From Marinomonas profundimaris (lineage in GTDB: Bacteria; Pseudomonadota; Gammaproteobacteria; Pseudomonadales; Marinomonadaceae), in assembly GCF_000508165.1 (NCBI RefSeq), contig NZ_AYOZ01000034.1:186001-250000 (forward strand): DNA of 64,000 bases, read 5' to 3'. Below, piece after piece: positions 1-8,091 of the stretch. Position numbers and translations under genes: made by a program. The notes below the pieces were generated by a model that was not told where the DNA came from, searched no databases, and was given only the letters and a program-made list of their open reading frames with translations. Position 1 is the first letter of the stretch, and each line of letters opens with the position of its first letter.

Positions 1-81
1 GCTTTATTATTAATAAGCGCTCAACAGAGAAAGCGCTAAGTATGATTGTTCTTTTTGTAATGCCTATTTGAGGAAATCGAG

Positions 82-1746
82 ATGTTAGGATATGTCAGAA
101 AAAAGTCCATCATATTAGACATAATTTTATCCTCCCTTGTTCTACCATCATGGAAAAATCTATTTTTTTTTATTCTACCTTTTTTATGCATTAGTATTTT
201 CCTTCATCATTGGAGCGCGCTATCTACTGAAGAAAAAAATTTAGAGAATTACGTGAATGGCATTGCGGGACGAACAGCGCAAACTATTTTCCAGATGGAA
301 ACCAGCCTTGCCTTAGCAAATCAAAGTAAAGCCCCTCACTGTTCACCTGAAGACATAAACACATTGCGTAGAATTCTTGTCAATTACCCTTACGTAGAAG
401 ATTTAGGGCGTATTTCAGACAATAATGAAGTCACTTGCAGTGCTTTTTGGGGCGCCTTTCCCGAACCAAAAAAGCTGCCAGATGAGTACATTGAAGACAC
501 CAACTTTCAAAAAACTTGGATAGACATTGATGGGTTCTTTTCCGCTAACCAACAGCGCTCCATTTTTAATATCGGTGATGCATTCTCCGTTTCCTCCCCC
601 GCGACTTTTTTAGCATTAAGCCGATACTCACAAAAAACAGGAAGCGTACTTTACAACGCATCGCAGAAACATATTTATCAAATTTTCGATGATATTACGT
701 ACCAGCAAGCCCGTAATATTATTACCATGCCAACAAATCATTTTTTATGGATTCCTATCCCACAAAACTTCTTAACCTTTACTTTCTGCCCGCAATATTA
801 CGAATTTTGTGTCACAGGAATGGACACAAAAATAGGCGTCTATGATATGAGCGCTTGGGAATGGTTACAAATAGCCATATTGGGCATTCTTTCTGGTTCT
901 ATTGTTTCTTTTGGGCTCACACTTTTTAAATCAAACCGTCGTACTTTAATGTACCGTCTGAAATATGCACTGAAGGTAAACGATTTCTATTCTTTGTATC
1001 AGCCTAAAATACACCTAAAGACTGGGAAAATAGTCGGTGTAGAAGCGCTTGCGCGATGGGATGACAAGGAATTAGGTTCCGTTTCACCCGATGTTTTTAT
1101 TCATTGTGCCGAAGAGAATCAGTTAATTACCATGTTGACCAAAAAGCTGATTGCCAAAAATCTAAAGCAAATGAAACCTTTTTTAAATAAGGACCCTAAA
1201 TTTTCACTTAGCATCAATCTCTCGGTACAAGACCTATCCGATCAAAGCCTTTTGAACTTTGTAGACAATCATGTCAGAAAAAATGGGATCAACACGGAAC
1301 AAATTATTTTTGAAGTGACCGAACGTTCTGCGGCCCAAAATAATGTCTTAAAAAGAGCAACCAAGCAATTTTTGCGCAAAGGTTATAAAGTATCTCTGGA
1401 TGATTTTGGAACGGGGTTTTCCAACTTATCTTGGCTTACCACCTTCGAACCAAATGAAATAAAAATAGATAAGATGTTTGTACAATCAATAGGAACACAA
1501 ACCGTCAGCCAAATTGCACTAAACGGGATATTCCAACTCGTCGGTAACTTGAATGTTGCACTTGTATTTGAGGGGATAGAGTCCGTTGAAGAAATCCATT
1601 ACATTATTCGACATACCCCGAATGCTATTGGTCAAGGTTGGCTTTATTCAAAAGCAATTAACACTGCTGAGCTACAGCTTTTAATTGATCAACAGCCTTA
1701 CATGGAGACATCTTTTCTAGAGCATCAAAAACAAGCAAGACGTTAG
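82..1746 (+). CDS. Membrane-bound EAL-domain c-di-GMP phosphodiesterase with CSS-motif sensor
   Basis: Likely hydrolyses cyclic di-GMP to pGpG in response to a periplasmic redox signal. Residues 27-45 form a first membrane helix. Residues about 50-260 form a periplasmic domain with C87 and C119-S120, in the pattern of the CSS-motif family, where a disulphide controls activity. A second helix spans about 263-285. The EAL domain fills about 295-540 and keeps the signature residues (VEALARW, FEVTERS, DDFGTG, KIDKMFV, FEGIES), so it should be catalytic. No GGDEF domain is present. The start is supported by GAGGA just upstream. The stop codon overlaps the stop of the convergent gene on the other strand. 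Domain assignment is by motif recognition; redox control is known for the family, not shown here. Confidence 0.9.
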   Translation: MLGYVRKKSIILDIILSSLVLPSWKNLFFFILPFLCISIFLHHWSALSTEEKNLENYVNGIAGRTAQTIFQMETSLALANQSKAPHCSPEDINTLRRILVNYPYVEDLGRISDNNEVTCSAFWGAFPEPKKLPDEYIEDTNFQKTWIDIDGFFSANQQRSIFNIGDAFSVSSPATFLALSRYSQKTGSVLYNASQKHIYQIFDDITYQQARNIITMPTNHFLWIPIPQNFLTFTFCPQYYEFCVTGMDTKIGVYDMSAWEWLQIAILGILSGSIVSFGLTLFKSNRRTLMYRLKYALKVNDFYSLYQPKIHLKTGKIVGVEALARWDDKELGSVSPDVFIHCAEENQLITMLTKKLIAKNLKQMKPFLNKDPKFSLSINLSVQDLSDQSLLNFVDNHVRKNGINTEQIIFEVTERSAAQNNVLKRATKQFLRKGYKVSLDDFGTGFSNLSWLTTFEPNEIKIDKMFVQSIGTQTVSQIALNGIFQLVGNLNVALVFEGIESVEEIHYIIRHTPNAIGQGWLYSKAINTAELQLLIDQQPYMETSFLEHQKQARR

Positions 1747-3197
1747 AAGTTGATACTATCCATATCCTGAATCATTTTGTCTGACTGAGTTTTATGCTTA
1801 AGAACCAACTCAGTCACCACATTCAAAGAGGATAAAATCTCATCAAAGTGCTGATCTAGCTCATTGGGTGTTTCATTAAACAAACTTTCTTGAGCCTGCA
1901 CAATCTGCTCAATTTGCTGCTTCACATTTATTAGGTTTTCCCCTAACGATTCTAAAGACAACCTTTGTTCACCAAAGGAACTTAAGAACTGGGTTAGCTC
2001 GCCACCAGATTGCTGCACTGATACTTTCAACGCTTCTATACCCTGCTCTAGCTCGGATAACATCACTTTAGCCTGTCCTAACGAGTCTGAGTGTTTTGCA
2101 TCAGAAAAAGTTTCTATCAACACATCAAATTGATGAACATGTTGACTTAATTTGAGTAATGCATTGGTATCACCAATCAATGATGCTTCTATCTTTTTAA
2201 ACTCTTTTTCATTGTTCGTATTGATCGTTATGTTATCCGTTACTCGGCTCGTCACAATGTCTAAATATTGTTCGCTACTCGCTAATCTAGAATGGATTTT
2301 TTGCGCTTTCTTTTTATTGCTGCTTAACATTTCATCGACCCGTTCACTCTCATTCGCTGCAGCGTCAATTAAGTGTGCAACCCCCTTGGCTGAATAAACC
2401 AAATCGACACTATCTTTTGACAATGACTGATTCTGACTTCGCAATAAATTCAAAATTGAATGGATGTGTAGATAGAAGTTACGGATCGTATTCAGCAAGC
2501 TATCCTGCGAGTAATCGTCATTTTCTGTGTCTTGAAACCCCTCTTTCTCAGCCTTATTAACCAGTTCAATAACCGTTTGAGGATCGTCGCCCAATTGGTA
2601 AATAACACTGCGATAAACCCAAAAAACAACGCTAAAAATAGCCAAAAACATCACAATTGACGCAATAATAAGTGAGATAGCAAATTGGTGAATTTCTGAC
2701 TCTAATTCATCCACGTACACACCAATGCCTAACATCCAGTTCCATTCAGGCAAAAGCGTCATGCCATTTACCTTTACGTACAACGCATTCGAATTGGCTT
2801 TTTCACTTTCTATCACAACAAACATAAAGGGATTTTTAGAGAGGTATCCAATGTATCTTGCGTACGAAGATTGAAAGACACCAATAACATTGTCTTTTAT
2901 GTGCACACGAGCAATACCGTTTGCATCATTTGCCCACAAAAAGTAATTGCCATCTCGCATATTTGAAAATAAACGAACAATGCCTTCTTCTGCTTCTTCT
3001 CGAGTTATTTTATTGGCTTTTTCGAGTTCCACAAAGTCACGTGCTTGGTTCAAAGAAAAAGTAAGAATGGATTGAATTTCATGTTTTCTAGAATCGATTA
3101 AATTGTTCTTTAGCGTATTCATGGCAAAGACACCAAAAAAAGTCATGGTGACAACCAGCACCAACGCCACAAGACCAATTTTTATAGAAAGCTTCAT
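1743..3197 (-). CDS. Cache-domain membrane receptor-like protein lacking the MCP signalling hairpin
   Basis: Residues 5-28 and about 172-196 are membrane helices that flank a periplasmic single-Cache type domain (about 30-170, with aromatic-rich segments GNYFLWANDANG and PEWNWMLGIGVYV). This is the architecture of small-molecule chemoreceptors. The cytoplasmic half (about 200-484) is predicted coiled coil, rich in Leu, Gln, Ser and Glu. It lacks the conserved MCP tip (the [17 protein letters not shown] block seen in the two other receptors of this window), so coupling to CheA/CheW is doubtful. It may be a degenerate chemoreceptor or a sensor working by another route, perhaps with the neighbouring EAL protein. 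The two genes converge and their stop codons share bases 1743-1746. Confidence 0.75.
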   Translation of the reverse strand: MKLSIKIGLVALVLVVTMTFFGVFAMNTLKNNLIDSRKHEIQSILTFSLNQARDFVELEKANKITREEAEEGIVRLFSNMRDGNYFLWANDANGIARVHIKDNVIGVFQSSYARYIGYLSKNPFMFVVIESEKANSNALYVKVNGMTLLPEWNWMLGIGVYVDELESEIHQFAISLIIASIVMFLAIFSVVFWVYRSVIYQLGDDPQTVIELVNKAEKEGFQDTENDDYSQDSLLNTIRNFYLHIHSILNLLRSQNQSLSKDSVDLVYSAKGVAHLIDAAANESERVDEMLSSNKKKAQKIHSRLASSEQYLDIVTSRVTDNITINTNNEKEFKKIEASLIGDTNALLKLSQHVHQFDVLIETFSDAKHSDSLGQAKVMLSELEQGIEALKVSVQQSGGELTQFLSSFGEQRLSLESLGENLINVKQQIEQIVQAQESLFNETPNELDQHFDEILSSLNVVTELVLKHKTQSDKMIQDMDSINF

Positions 3198-3297
3198 GCG
3201 TACTCACTTTGACAATAAATTATTATTTAAAATCACTATACGTCTGTGCATCGTGAAAATAACGTTTTTTTATGTATCAATTAGCACCAGTTATGCA

Positions 3298-3325
3298 ATG
3301 TTTATAAAACCTATTTTATAAACAT
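3298..3325. repeat. Perfect 12-bp AT-rich inverted repeat
   Basis: ATGTTTATAAAA (3298-3309) and its exact complement TTTTATAAACAT (3314-3325) are separated by CCTA. The repeat lies just past the end of the minus-strand LysR gene and about 100 bp upstream of the Cache-domain gene. No T-run follows the stem on the minus strand, so it is not a canonical terminator. It could be a hairpin ending the LysR transcript or an operator for the receptor gene. Confidence 0.6.
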
Positions 3326-3337
3326 AAAGACAGTCGA

Positions 3338-4276
3338 TTAATCTTCTAAAATGCTTTTGTCTAAAAAACCATTTTCCACCAACTGTGACAACAGCGCTTT
3401 TGTTCGCTCCCTAAACATATCCCGTAATAAGCGAACCGTTGGTGTGATCGATTGTCGGCTCGGGCAAACCAGCCAGAGTTCACCAAGATCGACTTTATAA
3501 TCAGGCATCAAAGGCACAATGCGGCCAGCTAATAGATCACTGGCAATATCCAAGGAAGACTTTATCGCCACGCCTTTTCCGGCCACACACCAACGCCGCA
3601 CAAGATCACCATCGTTGGCGGCACAATAGGCTTTCGGTTTGATTTTATAGGTATTATCAACATCAGAAAAACGCCATGTGTCGTTCAAAATATCCTGTAA
3701 TTGATAAAAAAGCCCCTGATGATTAAGCAAATCTTTTGGATGCTGGGGCGAGCCGTGCTTTTTAAGATAGTCCGGACTGGCACAAAGAAGACGAGGCACA
3801 TTGCAGATTTTAAACCCATACAAATTGGAATCCGCTGGCGGGCCGTAACGTAACGCCATATCCAACGCATCACGATAGAAATCGATATTGCTGTCACTAA
3901 TGTGGGCTCTTAATGTCACTTTTGGGTTAAGTTCCATGAACGCATCAATCCACGGCATTGCCACGTTTCGCCCTAAATCCGACGACACCGCAATGCGTAT
4001 TTCGCCACTTACCGTGTCGGAATCCGAATGTATGGTTTGCTTAGCTTGATCCAACATAGACAACGCCGCGGTGCATTGCGGTAAATAGCGCTCACCCGCA
4101 CTGGAAAGTCGAAGGTGCCGCGTTGTCCTAACAAACAACTCAACACCTAAAGCGGCTTCAACACGCTTTACCGCCGCGCTCGCTGTTGCTGTTTGCATGT
4201 CTAAATGGGTAGCCGCCGCGGTAATGCTTCGAAACTCAGCCACTTTTAACACCACCTGAAGGTCATCAAGCTGCAT
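3338..4276 (-). CDS. LysR family transcriptional regulator
   Basis: A 312-residue protein with an N-terminal winged helix-turn-helix (about 3-62, MQTATASAAVKRVEAALG as recognition region) and a LysR substrate-binding domain (about 90-300). It is divergent from the nitroreductase gene with a 190-bp gap, the usual arrangement for a LysR protein regulating its neighbour. The co-inducer is unknown. The subgroup resembles LysR proteins often found beside oxidoreductases. Confidence 0.88.
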   Translation of the reverse strand: MQLDDLQVVLKVAEFRSITAAATHLDMQTATASAAVKRVEAALGVELFVRTTRHLRLSSAGERYLPQCTAALSMLDQAKQTIHSDSDTVSGEIRIAVSSDLGRNVAMPWIDAFMELNPKVTLRAHISDSNIDFYRDALDMALRYGPPADSNLYGFKICNVPRLLCASPDYLKKHGSPQHPKDLLNHQGLFYQLQDILNDTWRFSDVDNTYKIKPKAYCAANDGDLVRRWCVAGKGVAIKSSLDIASDLLAGRIVPLMPDYKVDLGELWLVCPSRQSITPTVRLLRDMFRERTKALLSQLVENGFLDKSILED

Positions 4277-4466
4277 TACCTTCTCCTAGAAAATGAATAA
4301 TCAATGTATTATCAAATATTTTTTGATAATAATTCAATAAAAACCCTGTTTTTCATTCCATAGCTCCTCGTTACTATAGCCACATACAGTACAGCGCCAA
4401 TCAATTTGAAAGAGCGCTACTCAATTTAAAAATGCGTAAATAGCCAAACGCCTTATGGAGCAAAAC

Positions 4467-5120
4467 ATGTCACACCCGATCATTGCAGACTTAAAAAAAC
4501 GCCACACAGTCAAACATTACGATGCGTCTAAACGCATTCCTGCTGAAGATTTAGCGGTTATTTACGACGCATTGCGCTTGTCCCCTTCTTCGATTAATTC
4601 TCAGCCTTGGAAATTTATCGTGGTCGAAAGTGACGCCGCTAAGCAACGTTTACACGACTCTTTCGCGAACAAGTTTCAATTCAACCAAAAACACGCAAAA
4701 GCGGCATCACATACCATTTTGTTCGCACACAAAACCCACTATGCTCGCGCCGACTATGGAAAAGTAATTGATACAGACATCCAAACCGGTCGCACTCCAT
4801 CAGAAAACAAAGAACAGGCATTTGGAGCTTTTGCTTTCGTGGATATGAACACCGACGATAAAGGCAATAATGCCGCGTGGACAAAGGCGCAAACTTACCT
4901 TGCGCTTGGCAACACTATGCACGCATTGACACGCCTCAACATCGACTCCACGCCAATGGAAGGGGTTGACCATGAATTGATCAGTGAATTGTTCCCAGAA
5001 CTTGAGGGCTACCAATGTGACGTCGCACTCGCAATGGGCTACAACGACGCCGAGCAAGACTACAACGCCGCGTTACCAAAATCGCGTTTAGCGCTAGAAA
5101 ACATAATGACAGTCTTGTAA
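4467..5120 (+). CDS. FMN-dependent nitroreductase family protein
   Basis: A 217-residue flavin oxidoreductase of the NfsB/dihydropteridine reductase type. It shows the FMN-binding N-terminus (KKRHTVKHYDAS) and the LSPSSINSQPWKF motif; the C-terminus has the ALAMGY segment. It probably reduces nitro compounds or quinones with NAD(P)H in the cytoplasm. An in-frame ATG lies at 4455, but the sequence it provides (GGAG at 4457-4460) is the ribosome binding site for the ATG at 4467, so the later start is chosen. It is divergent from the LysR gene, its likely regulator. A strong terminator follows. Confidence 0.85.
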   Translation: MSHPIIADLKKRHTVKHYDASKRIPAEDLAVIYDALRLSPSSINSQPWKFIVVESDAAKQRLHDSFANKFQFNQKHAKAASHTILFAHKTHYARADYGKVIDTDIQTGRTPSENKEQAFGAFAFVDMNTDDKGNNAAWTKAQTYLALGNTMHALTRLNIDSTPMEGVDHELISELFPELEGYQCDVALAMGYNDAEQDYNAALPKSRLALENIMTVL

Positions 5121-5164
5121 CTAATGAGTTAAAAACTCAAACACGCGTTACAAACAAGAAAAGC

Positions 5165-5203
5165 TAAAAAAGAGCAAGCCATGAAAATGGCTTGCTCTTT
5201 TTT
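5165..5203. terminator. Bidirectional rho-independent terminator
   Basis: A 12-bp perfect stem (5171-5182 with 5187-5198) and a GAAA tetraloop are flanked by A residues on the left and a T-run on the right. It ends the nitroreductase transcript and, read from the other strand, the DUF924 remnant. Confidence 0.9.
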
Positions 5204-5231
5204 ATGACACTTAAGAGGAAATGAAATTTTC

Positions 5232-5489
5232 CTAAAAACTCGAATTGGGCTCTTGTAAAAAAACCAACTCTTCAGCTGACGATGTCCGCCCCAAAATAGT
5301 ATTTCGATGTGGATAACGACCAAAACGATCCACAATTTTTTTGTGTTTTAACTCAAACTCCAAAGTATTAGACGTTTCCAACGTTGTAAACAAGACCACC
5401 GCCATCTCATGTATTAACGCAGATTCACTGTGCATAAGCGGCATATACAAAAAGCTTCGCTCTGATGAAGACAACGCCTGTGACGTGAT
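5232..5489 (-). pseudogene. C-terminal fragment of a DUF924 family protein
   Basis: The last 80-85 codons match the C-terminus of DUF924 proteins: FLYMPLMHSES, then KHKKIVDRFGRYPHRN, ILGR and a terminal PNSSF. The open frame runs on to 5681, but the residues beyond about 5490 are the antisense of a transposase gene, not DUF924 sequence. The N-terminal part of the gene is missing and is not found on the far side of the insertion element either. The gene has therefore been cut by an element-linked deletion rather than by simple insertion. Function of the intact family is not firmly known. Confidence 0.75.
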
Positions 5490-6365
5490 TGGATTCTCAA
5501 CAAGAATCTTACAGCGTTGGCGAATAGAGGGTGAAATTGGCGCAGATAAAAGGCCAACAGCCACTAGGCCGGAGCCTAGGAACAAGCTGAGTAAAGCGGA
5601 AAGACAAGCTGTGATTGATGTGTGTAACAGTGAAGAGTTTGCCTCGTTACCGCCAAGCCAAATTGTACCCATACTCGCCAATAGAGGTGAGTATATCGCT
5701 TCGGAATTGAGTTTTTACCGTGTATTGCACGCCCAAAATATGCTCATCACAGAGGCAAAGCTAAGCCGAGAAATGTCCATAAAAAGCCAACAAGTTATAC
5801 GGCTAAAAAAGCGAACGAAGTGTGGAGTTGGGATATCAGCTACCGGCCTACAACTGTTATAGGAAAGCACTATTATCTGTATATGATTGAAGATATTTAC
5901 AGTCGAAAAGTCGTTGGTTGGGAAGTTCATTACAACGAGACGGGTGAGCAAGCGGCAGCACTACTAGAGCGTAGCGTGTGGGCAGAGAAATGCTTAAAGA
6001 AAGACGTCGTGTTGCACTCAGATAATGGCGCCCCCATGAAGAACTTGACGATACGAGCTAAGATGTACGATTTAGGCGTTGTGACCTCACGAAGTCGTCC
6101 AAGGGTGAGTAATGATAATCCGTACTCAGAATCACTGTTTAGAACGGTAAAGTATCATCCAAGTTGGCCGAGTGAAGGCTTTAGATCATTAGATGAAGCG
6201 CGTAAATGGGTAAATGAATTTGTTTATTGGTACAACAACGAGCATCGCCATAGCAGGATTAAGTTTGTGACACCAAACCAGAGACTTGATGGCCTTGATG
6301 TTGGGATACTGGCGAAGCGAAAAGTGTTGTATCAGACAAAAAGAAATGAACATCCAGAGCGATAG
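5490..6365 (+). pseudogene. Frameshifted, 5'-truncated IS3-family transposase
   Basis: The first part is read in one frame up to about 5747 and matches the N-terminal half of IS3-type OrfB (LQRWRIEGEIGADKRP, NKLSKAERQAVIDVCN, SLPPSQIVPILA, FYRVLHAQNM). From 5748 the homology continues in another frame (HRGKAKPRNVHKK, then WSWDISY and the integrase core). That core has D in WSWD, D in HSDNG and E in NPYSES, so the DDE triad is present. One lost base in CTCATCACAGAGG (adding a C gives LIHRGKAK) would restore the frame. The shift lies inside the catalytic protein, not at an orfA/orfB junction, so it is a mutation rather than programmed frameshifting. Confidence 0.82.
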
Positions 6366-6475
6366 TCAAAAGAAGAGCGAAACTGGCAGCCCATAGGCGC
6401 TGTGGAGTTAAATCCATAGCAACACAAAGAAGCTGCTTAACAATTTAGGCGATAACTGTCTTGAAAAACACCGGT
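5490..6475 (+). mobile_element. Remnant of an IS3-family insertion sequence
   Basis: The element is recognised from its transposase (next entry) and from the trailing non-coding end (about 6366-6475), which has the look of the right end of this IS3 subgroup (AACTGTCTTGAAAAACACCG near the boundary). The left end and the transposase start are missing, and the left junction falls directly inside the DUF924 gene. Terminal repeats and a target duplication therefore cannot be checked. The right boundary is approximate. Confidence 0.7.
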
Positions 6476-6515
6476 ATTATAAATTAGTTTAATGCGAAAT
6501 AAATCGATATAAAAG

Positions 6516-6551
6516 ACAAGGTATAGGTTTTAGTCTTAACCTATACCTTGT
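6516..6551 (-). terminator. Hairpin terminator of the ArsR-type gene
   Basis: A 14-bp perfect stem (6516-6529 with 6538-6551) and 8-nt loop sit immediately after the stop of the minus-strand regulator. On that strand the stem is followed by TCTTTTAT, a moderately T-rich tail. Confidence 0.75.
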
Positions 6552-6554
6552 GAC

Positions 6555-6863
6555 TTAACAGCCTTTTAGTAAGTGAATAAGGCCAGGATATTCTTCCTCA
6601 AGTGCTACTCGCCTTAATAGCGCGAGAGAGTGATTTCCTCTATCAATATGAGAGATTAAACCTACATCTTTCAATAACTTAAAGTGATGAGAGCGCGTTG
6701 CTTTAGAGACAGTTAAGCCAAAGGAGGTACAGTGTCTTTCTGCATCATCTTCATCATTAATCAGGTCCACAATAATTTTCAATCGCATCGGATGCGCGAG
6801 CGCTTTTAGGATTAGCAACATTCCATCGCGTTTTGAGCTGTTTTTAGTTTCGTCGTTTGGCAT
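6555..6863 (-). CDS. ArsR/SmtB-type winged-helix regulator
   Basis: A 102-residue DNA-binding protein. ALAHPMRLKIIVDL is the typical first helix pair of ArsR-fold regulators, and LTVSKATRSHHFKLLKDVGLI contains the recognition helix and the HxxxL pattern. The usual CVC metal motif of ArsR/SmtB metal sensors is absent (only a C within RHCTSF and the C-terminal Cys), so it probably does not sense metal by that site. It is divergent from the AfsA-like operon with a 189-bp promoter region holding two inverted repeats, which makes it the likely repressor of that operon and of itself. The ribosome binding site AAGGA precedes the ATG. Confidence 0.85.
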   Translation of the reverse strand: MPNDETKNSSKRDGMLLILKALAHPMRLKIIVDLINDEDDAERHCTSFGLTVSKATRSHHFKLLKDVGLISHIDRGNHSLALLRRVALEEEYPGLIHLLKGC

Positions 6864-6884
6864 GACTTTTCCTTTTTATACACA

Positions 6885-6929
6885 TATCAAACTGTTGACA
6901 CAAGAATCTTGCCAATATAAGGTTTGATA
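6885..6929. promoter_or_regulatory. Inverted repeat TATCAAAC-N29-GTTTGATA near the ArsR-type gene
   Basis: Perfect 8-bp arms at 6885-6892 and 6922-6929. Between them lies a smaller palindrome CAAGA-A-TCTTG (6901-6911). The position is the promoter side of the minus-strand regulator gene, so an autoregulatory operator is a reasonable reading. Confidence 0.5.
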
Positions 6930-6947
6930 AAAATCGAACGTTTAGTT

Positions 6948-6983
6948 TTTACAATACGTATTAATTTATTATAAACGTATTGT
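6948..6983 (+). promoter_or_regulatory. Promoter and palindromic operator of the AfsA-like operon
   Basis: A -35-like TTTACA (6948-6953) and a -10-like TATAAA (6970-6975) are 16 bp apart. The perfect 9-bp inverted repeat ACAATACGT (6951-6959) and ACGTATTGT (6975-6983), spacing 15, overlaps both boxes. A dimeric regulator bound there would block polymerase. The ArsR-type protein encoded next door is the obvious candidate. Confidence 0.6.
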
Positions 6984-7052
6984 TATTTTCTTACCATTCT
7001 AGTGAGAAAATACCTTTCTGTCATGGATTTGTAACTAATAGAGGGAATTAGT

Positions 7053-8081
7053 ATGGAATTTCAGAGTAATAAAACGTGTTTAAAACTGAACAAAATACAA
7101 GCGAATGTGATAACGAAAGAGCTTAGACACACCCACTGTTCATTTGGTAATACAGTAAGTAAAGAGCTTGTTCATAGAGCCGCAGTCAGCGAAGTATTTC
7201 TAACAGATGTTGATACTTTAGAAAAAGATAAATTCTATACTGGCGCGCATCTTCCAAGAACACATTCTTATTACAACGATACGCCAAGCAAAACACACTA
7301 TGAAAATATTGCCTTGTTAGAAGTCTGCAGACAATCTTCTATCATCATTGCCCATAATGCTTATAGCGTGCCTCTTAATGCAAAATTCATTTTCAATGAA
7401 GCAAAATTTCATATCGAAAACAATGACACCCTATTGATCAAAACAACACCTTCCTATGTTTTAACTGAGGTGGATGTTATTTCCAAAGAATACAGAAGTG
7501 ATAATTTATGCGGTTTAACCTTTGAAATGCGCCTCTATGTGGATGATTGCCTTGCTGCAACTAAACTCATGGATATTTCTTGGATGGACTCTTCTGTTTG
7601 GAAAAAAATAAGAAGAAAAGGCCTGAAATTTGTCGAAGGCTTTTCTGAAATTGAATATACAACGCCTTATTCACACCTTGAAAATAAAGACATCGTAGGC
7701 AGAAACAGTTCTGAGAATGTTGTCTTACACAAGGTCGAAGAAGTCGACGGCAAATATACGGCTAATCTTTATGTTAACAATACCCATCCTGCCATGTTTG
7801 ATCATCCGCTAGACCATGTGCCCGGCATGCTATTAATCGAAGCATTCAGACAAATGACCCTTGTCTATATTCATAACAAATATAGCTTAACGCATGACGA
7901 CATCTATATGAAAGAGTGTGATATCGCGTTCACTAAATTCACAGAGCTAAAAATTGATTCATATTGTTGCATCGAAAGCGTTTCTTTAGATGAAAATACC
8001 GATGAAATATCGCTTTTACTATCGACCTCTCAGAACAATGCAACAACCGCAAAGTGCCACATCAAAATCGTACGTAAATAA
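7053..8081 (+). CDS. AfsA-like A-factor/gamma-butyrolactone synthase homologue
   Basis: A 342-residue protein with the two tandem hotdog-fold units of AfsA. Unit one carries HRAAVSEVFLTD (41-52) and LLEVCRQSSIIIAHN (88-102). Unit two carries HPLDHVPGMLLIEAFRQ (251-267). Both blocks are the family signatures. In Streptomyces, AfsA joins a beta-ketoacyl chain from acyl carrier protein to dihydroxyacetone phosphate, the first step to A-factor; MmfL does the same for furan signals. Here it leads an operon with a HAD phosphatase, a P450 and an exporter. A GAGGG ribosome binding site lies 8 bp before the ATG. The stretch looks richer in A and T than the hut genes, suggesting transfer. The substrate in this organism is not predictable. 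Confidence 0.88.
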   Translation: MEFQSNKTCLKLNKIQANVITKELRHTHCSFGNTVSKELVHRAAVSEVFLTDVDTLEKDKFYTGAHLPRTHSYYNDTPSKTHYENIALLEVCRQSSIIIAHNAYSVPLNAKFIFNEAKFHIENNDTLLIKTTPSYVLTEVDVISKEYRSDNLCGLTFEMRLYVDDCLAATKLMDISWMDSSVWKKIRRKGLKFVEGFSEIEYTTPYSHLENKDIVGRNSSENVVLHKVEEVDGKYTANLYVNNTHPAMFDHPLDHVPGMLLIEAFRQMTLVYIHNKYSLTHDDIYMKECDIAFTKFTELKIDSYCCIESVSLDENTDEISLLLSTSQNNATTAKCHIKIVRK

Positions 8082-8091
8082 GGATTTACCC

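Noticed and set aside
5490..5681. Upstream extension of the DUF924 frame
   Set aside because: These codons are the antisense of the transposase gene and do not resemble DUF924.
5740..5750. Programmed ribosomal frameshift of an IS3 element
   Set aside because: No A-rich slippery heptamer at the shift and the position is inside OrfB rather than at the orfA/orfB junction; a simple base loss fits better.
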